A stretch of DNA of 45,000 bases from Paulinella micropora. Lineage: Eukaryota; Cercozoa; Imbricatea; Euglyphida; Paulinellidae. Both the position numbers and the translations under genes were made by a program. Below the pieces are notes generated by a model. It saw nothing but the letters and a program-made list of their open reading frames with translations, searched no databases and was not told the DNA's origin. This document shows positions 1-9,700 of this stretch, piece by piece. The stretch lies in NCBI GenBank assembly GCA_019918135.1, contig WBZZ01000500.1, forward strand, positions 1-45,000, given 5' to 3'. Numbering within the stretch: position 1 is the first letter of the stretch; every line of letters begins with the position of its first letter.

Positions 1-35
1 CCCCCCCCCCGCCCCTCTCTCTCTCTCTCTCTCTT
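1..35. repeat. poly-C and (CT)n microsatellite
   Basis: A C run at the window edge is followed by an uninterrupted CT dinucleotide tract. No gene is seen between here and the GATA array. The stretch 36-282 is ordinary AT-rich sequence with a short TAGA run near 207-222. Confidence 0.9.
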
Positions 36-279
36 TGATAATGGTGTTGATCGGCAGGTTTATCTTACGTACTTACACTATACATAAGTCAAATATTATC
101 ACTGCTAATAGTGTTAAATAGAGGACTGTAAGCGTTTGTAAGTAATTAAACAGCCTCACGATAAATTTCTTAAGTGTAGAATTCGCAAAACTCACAAGGC
201 TGAGGTAGGTAGATAGATAGATGAGATGTCGCAAAGGAATGTAGTCCTTGCAAAGGAACGCAGTTTCACATCAAACAAT

Positions 280-282
<3 letters not shown>

Positions 283-358
<76 letters not shown>

Positions 359-400
359 CATAGATAGATAGATGGATAGATAGATAGATAGATAGATAGG

Positions 401-478
<78 letters not shown>
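283..478. repeat. (GATA)n microsatellite, about 195 bp
   Basis: Nearly perfect tetranucleotide tract with only isolated substitutions (near 359, 374 and 400). It is open in several minus-strand frames as an Ile-Tyr-Leu-Ser repeat, which is a translation artefact and not a protein. Confidence 0.97.
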
Positions 479-480
<2 letters not shown>

Positions 481-1098
481 TATTGCCCAAACACTCCTCC
501 GAACTGCACACAAAGAAAATGAGAATCAGCATCGCCAAGACTACTGCTTCAGTACCAACAAACTAATTACCGGTAATCTGATGTAAAAGTCGAAGGATTA
601 GGAAGCCAACGAGGCTTCTGGTCTCCTTCTGCCTTTAATAAATGAATACTAAAGAATGGAACTGTCTGGAACAGTCTTGACCGTCTCCCAATCAAGAGGC
701 TCGGTCAAGAGAAAACGTAATGAATGCCTACTTCTCAATCATCTGCTTCGACATTAAGTCGTACCAATGTTAACCTCCCGGCTTCCGGGTGACGGTCGGT
801 GACCGTACAAGGCTTTCTTAAGAAGCAAGAGGAAACCTTCCCGCTCTCGAAACCTAGGGGGGGGGGGGGGGGGGGGGAGCTTGAAGTAAAATTGTCATAG
901 GGCATTTTTGCATGTAGGTAGGCGGCCCAGTAGTGAAACTTATTATCGATGAGCCACTGATAGGCTGATCGATGCCAAAGCAAGTTACATCACCTCCCCT
1001 GCGCGCCCTACTGAAAGGTTGCGCTGCTGTGCCACCGATGAAGGTAAAAGCCCGGCGGGGGAAGGGCGAAAGGGGAAAGAAAGTAGCCGGCTGAAGCT
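479..1098. other. no recognisable gene; contains a 21-base G run
   Basis: This 620-base stretch has only short open frames with no family resemblance. A homopolymer of 21 G lies at 857-877. I see no splice-consistent exon. Confidence 0.6.
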
Positions 1099-1209
1099 GT
1101 AATGCCGCCAACGATAGCTCGTAAAAAGTCAGTACTAGTAATACAACTAAACACAGTCCTCAAAAGATGAGAATGATGTCTCGTTATATTAGCTCAGTGA
1201 AGCCAAAAA
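1099..1209 (-). repeat. truncated inverted LTR fragment, RT2-like subfamily
   Basis: The reverse complement matches the 3' part of the RT2 LTR (about 31714-31821), including the terminal TGTAATGCC that mirrors the GGCATTACA end. RT2-specific wording is present (CTCAAAAGATGAGAATG), so it is not a copy of the RT1 LTR. It stops at GCCAAAAA, directly against the TG of the RT1 5' LTR. The rest of this LTR is not found on the far side of RT1. Confidence 0.85.
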
Positions 1210-1456
1210 TGTAGGCATCACCCCCCGGATAGCCGGTAAAAAGTACCCTTTTTCTGGTGTCAGGTGCACCTAGTTTTTTCCCATTATTTTCAATATCGTT
1301 TGGCCGGATTTGACCTAATGCCATTTTAACCTTGGTCTGTTGCCGTTTTCTTTTCGGCTTCACTGAGCTAATATAACGAGACATCATTCTCTTTTGGGGA
1401 TTTGTGTCTGGTTGTATTACCGACTTTTTATTGAGCTATCTTCGGGGATTGTAACA
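1210..1456 (+). repeat. RT1 5' LTR
   Basis: Begins TGTAGGCATC and ends TTGTAACA (TG..CA). It matches 11349-11594 base for base except for one G in the GGGG run near its end. It should carry promoter, start and poly(A) signals. The only promoter-like string I see is GCTAATATAA near 1367-1376. Confidence 0.95.
1367..1376 (+). promoter_or_regulatory. candidate TATA-type box of the RT1 LTR
   Basis: GCTAATATAA is followed by NGAGACATCATTCTC and is kept in all LTR copies of the window, in both subfamilies, although the surrounding LTR sequence differs. The position, roughly 80 bases before the LTR end, is compatible with a TATA element. No transcription start is known, so this is inference. Confidence 0.3.
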
Positions 1457-1472
1457 TTGGAGTCACCAGCAC
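1457..1472 (+). other. candidate primer-binding site
   Basis: TTGGAGTCACCAGCAC follows the LTR end directly and is identical in RT3 (32139-32154). It has the expected TGG, complementary to a tRNA CCA end, one base inside the LTR boundary. I could not match the remainder to a tRNA from memory; a half-tRNA or internal tRNA primer is possible. Confidence 0.5.
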
Positions 1473-2221
1473 AAGGCTGATTTCTTTTTCTGGCTTGTTT
1501 TTGGAACAGCAGAAAGAAAAATTGGACAGACCTATCTCTTCTGAGTAGGTGTTCCAAAAAACAAATACTCCAGCACATCCCCACACAGCTCTTTTTGCAA
1601 AACTAGACGTCTAGGCGTTTGTGAGTAGGTGTCTCAGTACCCTCTCCACAGCCTGTATCTGTGTCCTCACAAGGAGGCCAGACACCAGACCTCGTAGCTG
1701 TTCTTTTGTTCTCTCTTGAGACAGAGACAGAGTAGGTCAACAGACGCACAAACAAACACTCACAGATACAAACAAACTTGAAGGACACGAGCGTAGTACT
1801 CTACCTTTCAAGTCTGTGCACTTTGTTGCCTCTCAAACCACACACATCAGAGTATTTTTGCAAATCTCTGACTGTCTTTCGACAATAGGTCTGAACAAGT
1901 GTCAGACGACAAGTCGACTTCTCAAGGAGTGCTTCTCTAGCCTCTTTGACATTATCTGTACATAGGTCCTCGTACCTCATAACAGATACAACAACAAAAA
2001 GAGAAAAAGAAAAGAGGAGTGGAGAAGGAGATCAAATTTTCAGAGAAAGTCGTACAGATTACTTCTTTCTCACAAAAAAAAAAAAACACATAAGACATAG
2101 AGGTGAGACGCTCTCTCTCTATACTGTCTTTTCGTTTTTTCTCTCTATTCGTTCCTCATAGACGAACAGAGCAATTACTGGGTAGAAACAACTCTGTCTC
2201 ATCCGTATTCCTTCAGCATCC
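1457..2221 (+). other. RT1 leader (5' untranslated region)
   Basis: About 765 bases between LTR and the gag ATG, conserved with the RT3 leader (32139-32929), including an A run near 2073-2086 that is longer and joined by a CA repeat in RT3. Short ORFs here are not conserved. Packaging or dimerisation signals would be expected in this part, but I cannot point to one. Confidence 0.7.
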
Positions 2222-4733
2222 ATGTCTACTAGGTCTGAAGACTGGCAGGAAGGAGGGGGGGAGAGTGAGCGAACCCCAGGAAACGAAGAGGAGTTCGTTG
2301 ACTCTCATGCAGAAGGAGGAGATCTGGCACCTTCCTTTGACACAGGAGGAGCAGAGAATCAATTTTTTACTGCGCCTTCCTTTGACACAGGAGGAGCAGA
2401 GGAAGTCGAGGAGGAGCAGAAGGGAGGAGAGGAAGCGAGGTTTGTGGCCGAATATGGCAAACTAAGTAAGAAGGAGTTTGAGGAGAAGAAAGGGAAGGAT
2501 GAGGCCTATAAATGGCTATACATTCCCAAGAAATGCGATGGGGACAACCCTTGAAGAAGGAGGACATCTGTTACCCTCTCCCAAGGCAAGCTCTGCCTCT
2601 CGCAGAATTCCTCAGAGACGACGGTGCACAGTTACAGGTGCAACATGTCTCATTTGGGGACAATATGTCTTTACTGGAGCTACTCGACCTCTCATGGACA
2701 GTGTTTGAGTGTGCTATACTCTTTGAGTACCAGACTGGAAAGACTGTGCTGCCATGGAACACAAGAGCACTGGCTAGGTTGCTCGATCCTGGTCAGGACA
2801 TTGATTCAATAAAGAGAGTGGAAAAGGAGTTTAAGTTCAGGAATCCAAAAGGACAGATCAATGTCATGGATGTGTCTCTGAAACTTATGGAGGCCAAGTT
2901 AGTGGACCTGGGTAAACTCCAACACACCCAGTTTGGCAGGGACCTTCACCCGGCCCTGAGGGAAATAGAAGGCGAAGCTGGAGGGGTGACGAGGATGAAG
3001 AAGCTGCATGCGGCCTTGGTGAAGGATGACGCATGGAAGAGGTGGGTCTTCACGAAGGATCATACGATCTTGGAGGGGACGGCCGCACCACCCCCCACCA
3101 ATAAAGCGGGAGAGAAGGAGTTGGCGGAGAAGGCCTTGTTCCTTCGGAAGGCAGCTGAGATCCTGTCTTTTTTTCATCATGCCCAAGAGCTGTATATCAA
3201 AGAGCTAGCGGCTGAGAAAGAAAAGAAGGAGATGGAGGCAAAGATTGCATTAGCCAAGGCGGCGGGAACAAAGGGACCGAAATATTCCTCTGGATCTTAT
3301 ATGGCTCCCTCGGGCCGCTCCGCCCCGTCAGCCCACACAGCCCCTTCGGCCCCTGCGACTAGCTCAGCGCCTACCACTGTTATTGTCAACAGTAATGACA
3401 AAAAGGACAGACAGGCTATCATACAGGCCTTCCAAAAATATACAAAGTCCGATGCCACTGCTCTGACGCTGTATGCAGAGACAGCGAGTCAGAAGGACAC
3501 GGATGCGAACCTTCGAGACAAGCTCAGAAGAATTGATGCTTGTATGAAGCAGCATCCAACGGACGAAACACAGGAGTATGAGGCGTTGTACACCTTGTTG
3601 GACCCATCAATCATCACACAAGGGTTTGATGTTGGGGAGTACAAGGCGATGAGAGCGGTAGAGGTGGCGGCTAGGAGAGCAGCCTCAGACCTGCAATGCA
3701 CGGTGCCAGTTGCCGTCCTCTTGCAATACTTTAAAACTCATGGGTATCAGCACCTGTGCACTGGTACTTTGATTGGGTTTGAGATTTTTCAAGAGGTGAA
3801 CGAAGGGCTGGGCATTGGCACGAGGTTGGCAGCGATCCTCACTGAGGTCAGCGCCAAGTACGGGCTCTTTTATAGCCGGAAGTCTATCATTTTGTACTTC
3901 CTAAGTGCTTTGTGTACACGACACCCGAGCAAGCTCGCAAGGATCATACAGTCCTGTCCGACCTTCACGGCGGTGAAGACGGCGGATTTTTTAGAAACGA
4001 ATATATACGAGAGGACTGTAGCGGCTACTCCGCCGGGCGACCTGTTCAAGGAGGTGCTCGACGCGTGTTCCGAATTGGACACGGCCACCGAGTCATTCTC
4101 CAGTGCCGCGACACAGGGGTTGGAGGTGCTCAAGCAGCACATGCAACTCGAACGGCAGGTCTCAAGAGGGGGAGAGATGATGAGCCGACGCCGTGCTACC
4201 GCTATTTTTCATACATGGCGTGTAAGCATGAGGCACAGAAAGGAGTAGGCAATTGCCTCTTCAGCCACGACTCTCTTGATGATAGGCAGCGAAATCTTTT
4301 CCTTAGAGAGCTCGAAGGCATGAAAAAGACCATGTACGCCATGTACAAGAAGGAGTTGGAGGAGGGGAGGTGGAATGCGAATATGGTCTCGGATGCGGAG
4401 TTCCGGGAGGCCATCATTTACTTCCTTGACAGAATGAAGAGAAGGGAGAAGAGAGAGACATCGGGCCGATCAAAGGCGCCGACTAGAGGAGGAGGAGAGA
4501 CGAGAGGATCGTCACGAGGGTCCCGAGGGACACCAAGAGGGGCGGCACCACGAGGACGAGGCTTTCGTGGAAGGGGAGGACGGACCCCAGCGCGCCCTCC
4601 CAGAGGACACGGATACTGGAATTATAGCACCAGTTCCAGCTCCAACTACCCCCAGCAAGCTTATACCGCTACGGAGGGGGGACGTCAAGACGAAGACACC
4701 GGCTCAGGTGAGCGTGTTGTCGTCGTAGACTGA
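2222..4733 (+). pseudogene. gag: RT1 gag (CCCH zinc finger, RGG tail), two frameshifts
   Basis: Gag would be the structural RNA-binding protein of the cytoplasmic particle. The ATG at 2222 matches the RT3 start. The N-terminal part is acidic with a duplicated PSFDTGGAE motif. A long alpha-helical-looking middle follows. Near 4194-4268 lies a CCCH finger (C-x8-C-x10-C-x3-H, ending GNCLFSHD), then an Arg-Gly-rich tail (about 4460-4620) and a Ser/Tyr-rich end. Compared with RT3, one C is missing near 2527 and one G near 4117, so three frames must be joined: 2222 to about 2530, then to about 4117, then to the TGA at 4731. I found no CCHC knuckle. Assignment as gag rests on position, basic tail and zinc finger; there is no direct capsid signature that I recognise. 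Confidence 0.8.
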
Positions 4734-4736
4734 CGG
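4731..4736 (+). promoter_or_regulatory. TGA-CGG: candidate gag-pol readthrough stop
   Basis: The gag frame ends in TGA followed by CGG. Reading on in the same frame there is no further stop before the pol ATG at 4809, 25 codons later, or through the first 560 codons of pol. RT3 has the same TGA CGG at 35487-35492 and an open in-frame spacer that is 15 nt shorter, a multiple of three. UGA followed by CGG is a known leaky-stop context in several plant RNA viruses. A weak stem (ACTGT/ACAGT, 4779-4783 with 4797-4801) follows in both copies. Separate initiation at the pol ATG is the alternative. Confidence 0.6.
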
Positions 4737-4808
4737 GAGGAGAAGAGAGAGGAAAAGAAGAGAGAGAAGGAGATAAAAACTGTTCTTTTTAATCCGACAG
4801 TCACAGTT

Positions 4809-6518
4809 ATGCCTACTGTTGATGAACAGGATACGAACGGTTCCGTTCCTCCCAGACGTGAAGGTGAAGGCACACAGCCTCACAAGCCTCAAGGTAAGCA
4901 CTTGCTAGTTCATCCTTCGAGAGCTAATATGATAAATGATGCGAATAGGAAGGCGAAGAAGGCGATGGAGGAGAGGAAGCCGAAACCAAAGGCTAGGTCT
5001 TCTCCTACGAAGAAGCAGCGGACCGTACCCCCGCCAAAGGACTCAATAGTCTCTGCTATAGACACGAGTACACTCGGTGTACCAGACTCTGTCCAAAAGA
5101 CACTCGAGATACCGGAAGCCCCGGAGACTCAAGAAGTTAAGTTGGCGGAAAAGGGGGGAGAACGAGAAGAGGACAAGGAACTTGAGCTTAGACTCAAAAC
5201 CCTAGAACGAAAAATTCATGTGCTAGCGGCTAGTTTACATAGACCAGACGCGCTATGCTACACTGACCTCTTTTGTGAAACTTTACAAACCACATTAAAA
5301 GTTGGTAATGATACGATGGCGAATATTAATATTGTCGGCCAGAAGTTTTTGAATAGTCACCGGACATGGGTGGACAAAAACATTAGAAAAACAAAGGGGA
5401 CCCTAAAAGGGGTAGGCAGCCGTACGGAAATTACGGGCATCGTCACATTAATTTTCAAATTGAAATCCGGTCGAGTATATCGTGCGGACCTCTATGTTGT
5501 CCCCGATTACCACGGTTCAATCCTGCTGTCGTATGACCAATTGGCTACGATGGGGGCTGTGATCGATTGCGCCGCACGGCGGGTGATTTATGGAGTGAAG
5601 AATGGAGAGGAGGAGGATATTAATCCGATGACTGCTACTGACTCATACGAGGCTTTTGAGCTGAGTCTAGCAACGGAGAGGAAAAAGTTGGCCTTCGTAC
5701 ATGAGGCAACTGAAGCCTATGTACACCCCTATGTCACAGTGCCGGAGGAACTGACCTGGACCGACAATTGGGAGACGGAGATGCAGGCGTATACGGTTAC
5801 GATTCCCGCATGGGACAGAAAGTCTATTGATGACTTAGTCGTAGCGCGTAATGAGGAGATAATATGTGTTGCGAAACAGTGCCCGTCGTTGGCCAGATTC
5901 GCAGAAGGTGGCGGGGCAGATGTCCATATTACTAATGGCTACTGTTACCATGCGAAGGTGTCAGATGAGAAGAGAGAGGCGTTTGTACCAAGGAGGAAGG
6001 GGCGTATCCCCGATACTCCAGCGGATGACATTAAAACTTTTATCACGAACTTTTGGGGCGATGTGCCTACCTGGCCGCGCTCATTAACTGAAGTGAAAAA
6101 GTGTCTACGGACTCTATTTGAGAGTAACAAGCCGTATACTGTCATTCTGCCATACAATGAGAAGGCGATCTGGGCACAGGAGATAAGGGACCGGCTTATT
6201 GATCATCCTATACCTGTTCCTTCTCGCAAGCAACAGTTAGTGGTGGCTTGTCGACTCGGGTCTCGGGAGCAGAGCAGTGCATACAAGCAAAAGCTCAGAG
6301 CCCAGGACAAGTTGAAATTGATACCTCAACCTTTCACATGCTTTGATGGTTTCTACACCCGTAAGGCTCCGATACAATACGCGAACCTTATTGATATGCT
6401 TGTCGGGCTGGGTCATGATGATGAGCCGGACACAGTCACGTATGAAAGAACGGGACTAGACGATTTGTCCGAGGAAGATTTGAGTTTGGAGGAACTTAGC
6501 GCCCCTCAAGGAGCATAA
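4809..6518 (+). pseudogene. pol: RT1 pol, first part: linker and retropepsin-like domain with atypical active site
   Basis: This is the N-terminal part of pol. Residues 1-130 are a basic/charged linker (PKPKARSSPTKKQR-like). Residues about 155-240 follow the retropepsin layout: a strand-turn motif, a flap-like region (GVGSRTEITG), then ILLSYDQL..GAVIDC about 55 residues later. The catalytic triplet position reads D168-T-M (codon 5310-5312) where DTG or DSG is expected, and the LLG of the second motif is LLS. Residues 240-560 are a family-specific region I do not recognise. The frame is lost near 6497, where 2 bases are missing relative to RT3 (which reads EEDLAPLREHKK there), and is then recovered downstream. 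Confidence 0.75.
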
Positions 6519-6522
6519 GAAG

Positions 6523-6738
6523 ATGTCGGAGGAAGATTTCCAAGCGGCGGCGCGGAAAATTTTAGAAGAAGGAGTGGGTTCGGAGAGAGAGAAGGCGTTT
6601 CTCAAAGCTAAGATGGAGGCGTACAGAGAAATTTTCGACCCTCCTCGGGCAGGTGGTGTAAAGTCGGATGACTTCACGCTGTCATTTACAAGATACCGGG
6701 TGCGGAGCCATCTCCGGCACCACGGAGGGCAAATTTGA
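6523..6738 (+). pseudogene. pol: RT1 pol, short frame-shifted connector before RT
   Basis: This segment encodes the sequence that in RT3 lies directly upstream of RT (MSEEDFQAAARKILE, then YREIFDPPRAGGVKS). It is in frame 1 while pol before and after is in frame 0. A 2-base deletion near 6497 enters this frame and a 1-base deletion near 6681 leaves it, so the net change is one codon. The ATG here is probably not a real start. Confidence 0.75.
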
Positions 6739-9700
6739 GCATACATGAGGCAAAAATAGCGGAGGAGAATGTGAGACAGTTGCTCGATGAGGACTTTATT
6801 GAGAGATCTACATCTCCAATTGTCTCTCAACCGAAAATCGTCCCTAAGCCAGGAGGAGAATGGCGCTTGACGATCAATTATGCCCGTGTGAATAAGGTGC
6901 TAGAGGAAGAGAGAAATCCTCTGCCGACCTTAGAAGAAGGCAGAAGGGTGCTGCGGAATGCTAAATTCTATTCTTTCATTGACCTTAAGAACGGCTTCTG
7001 GCAGATACCACTGGACGAGAAATCCAGATGGCTGACTGCATTCGTTGTGGGTATGGAAATATACCAGTGGAAGGTGCTTCCAATGGGACTCAAACAGGCC
7101 CCGGGGCTCTTTCAGAAGGCGATGCAGAAGATGTTGAGCGGTCAATATGACGACCAGTCGGAGGATGGTTTTATGAGAAGGAGAGGACAGAAGGCGGGAG
7201 AATATGCATTTTGTTACATCGATGACATCATCGTATACTCTAACACAATGGAAGAGCATATCGATCACTTGTCAGATGTCTTCAGGCGCATCGGAGCATT
7301 TGGCCTGAAATGCAACCTAAAGAAATGTCAGCTTGCCAGGACAAGTGTGACGTATTTGGGTTACGAGATTTCTCATAATAGAGTCTCGATATCGCGCGAG
7401 AAGAGGGAGGAGATCATGAGTAGACAGTTGCCAAAGAATCGCACAGAGTTACACTCTTTTCTTGCGATGGCACAGTACTACAGCCAGTTCATACCCGATT
7501 GGGGTGCAACTCGGGCTAAGCTGGAGAAGATGATTGATTTTGGAGACTTTGAGAAGTGGGATGAGGAGGCTTTGCAGGCGTTTAATACGCTCAAAGATCT
7601 CATTTACAAAGATCCCAAGGACGGCGGATTAGTACTTATGATGCCCGACTTTACGAAGCCGTTCGTAGTCGACACGGATGCATCTAAGTTTGCGATTGGC
7701 GCGGTGCTGCAACAGGAAGATGAGGAGAAAAAGTTGCGCCCGATCATGTTTATTAGTAGAAAGCTGTGTGCGGCGGAGCGAAATTACTGCACGCGACAGA
7801 GGGAGGCGTTGGCAGTAGTATGGGCTCTTAAGAGGCTCAGAGAATACTTGTGGGGAGGACCTCTATTCACGGTTAGGACCGATCATCACAACCTTCTTTG
7901 GTTGATGAATCATGAACAAACCGGCCGTTTGGCGCGGTGGCAAGCTTTCTTGTCATGTTTCAATTTCACGATGGTCTACTTACCGGGAAAGCGAAACGTA
8001 GTCGCTGATAGCCTTTCCAGGCTAGAGTTTCAGTCGGAGGTGTCGGCTCTCGTATCATCAGTGGAGATGATGGACCTGTCCACGGACAAGGTATACGAGG
8101 TGAGCCACATAGAGGCGATGCAGATGGCAAGAGGCGTTCGTTATGACCGCACGGGTCTACGATATAGTCCTCAAGGCCCGGAGCATGGCATATGCTGTGA
8201 GGCGCATGTTCTCGAAGACGCTGAGTGGTCTTATGAGGCATACGAGAACGCGAAGGCGAATATAAAAGAAGAGGAGGAGACGACTGAGGTCTGTACTGAA
8301 CCTCCACAGGAAAATCGAAGCGAGCTTGATGAAGACCCGGAAAGGGTAGGAGTAAGGTTGGAGGACGGTACTATTCATATCGCCTCGCCTACCGCGTGGA
8401 GGCAGCAACAGGCGACGGATCCGGAGTTCAAGGAGCTCATAACGTTATACAAGAACCCTAATGAGCTTAAAAAGACTCCACAGATCAAAGATCAGATGAA
8501 GGAGATGGCGTGGAGAGATGGGCTATTGTGGTACAAGGGCCAGCATGGCAAATTTGCATCACAGCCTGACAAATGGACTCTCTGGGTACCAGAGAAGTTG
8601 AGGCGCTTTATATATGTCGCAGCCCATAACTGCCCCTTACTGGCACATCCGGGTCGACAAAGAACTCATTGGTTCATAGCGAGGCGATTTTGGTGGAAAG
8701 GGATGAAGGAGGAGATAGACAGGGAAGTGGACGCATGCATCCCATGCAAAACCACAAAGACACCGCTGAAGGCGAACTTTGGCCTGATCGGTACATTCCC
8801 GTTACACGCCGGGATGTTTGAATTTTTACACATCGATCATGTGGGACCTTTCCCCGAATCGGCAGAAGGGTACAGATACCTTCTTACCGCAATAGATCGA
8901 GCCACCAATTATGTCTGGGTTGTTCCTGTTAAGGACGCTACAGGCAAGACAACTGCGGAGGCTCTGATCGATAGGATCGTCTCGCAGATCGGAGTGCCTA
9001 GAAAGATATGTTCTGATCGAGGTTCTGACTTTAATAATGAAGTCATCGACAGACTATCTAAGTACTACGGGATGAAATTGCGATATGTTACTGCCTATAA
9101 CCCGAGAGCGAATGGCAAGATCGAGCGGGTACATAGACCTCTCAAAGCCTCGCTTAAGATGTACTGTATGAAGAAGGAGAATCAGAGAGCCTGGGTGGAG
9201 GCAGCACCTTCATTTGCCTTTGCAATGAACTGTCTACCCTCATCGGCATTAGGAGGAGCCAGGAGCTCAGTCTCGCCATATCAATTGGTTTACGGCCGAG
9301 AGCCTAATATCCCAACCTCACTTCTGCATCCAAAAGACACTTGGGCAGATGAGGATGAGTTGTTCGGGATGAGACTAAGAGCGAAGATGGAGGCGGAACA
9401 AATAGTTGCGGCGCACAGGGAGGCGGAGCGCAGAAAGACTGACGCACAAGGAGTGCGACAAGCGCACTTAGATCAAGTCCGTTTCCAGGTTGGGGATATT
9501 GTACTCTTGTACCATCCTCAAGTCCCTAAGGGGGTTAGCTCTAAGCTGTTTACCCACTGGAAAGGACCATACCAGATCATGGAACAGATGGGACCTCTGA
9601 ATTATAAGATCAGGGGTAGAGGGAAGATGCAGATTGTGAATGTTCGAAGGCTGATCAAATATGACCCCTTCTTACTTGAGGATGAATCCGTTGAGGAGGC

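Noticed and set aside
266..538. Open frames of Ile-Tyr-Leu-Ser repeats on the minus strand
   Set aside because: Direct translation of the (GATA)n microsatellite; no protein signal.
1184..1387. Minus-strand ORF repeated at 11212-11526 as a conserved protein
   Set aside because: It lies wholly in LTR sequence and is conserved only because the LTRs are copies.
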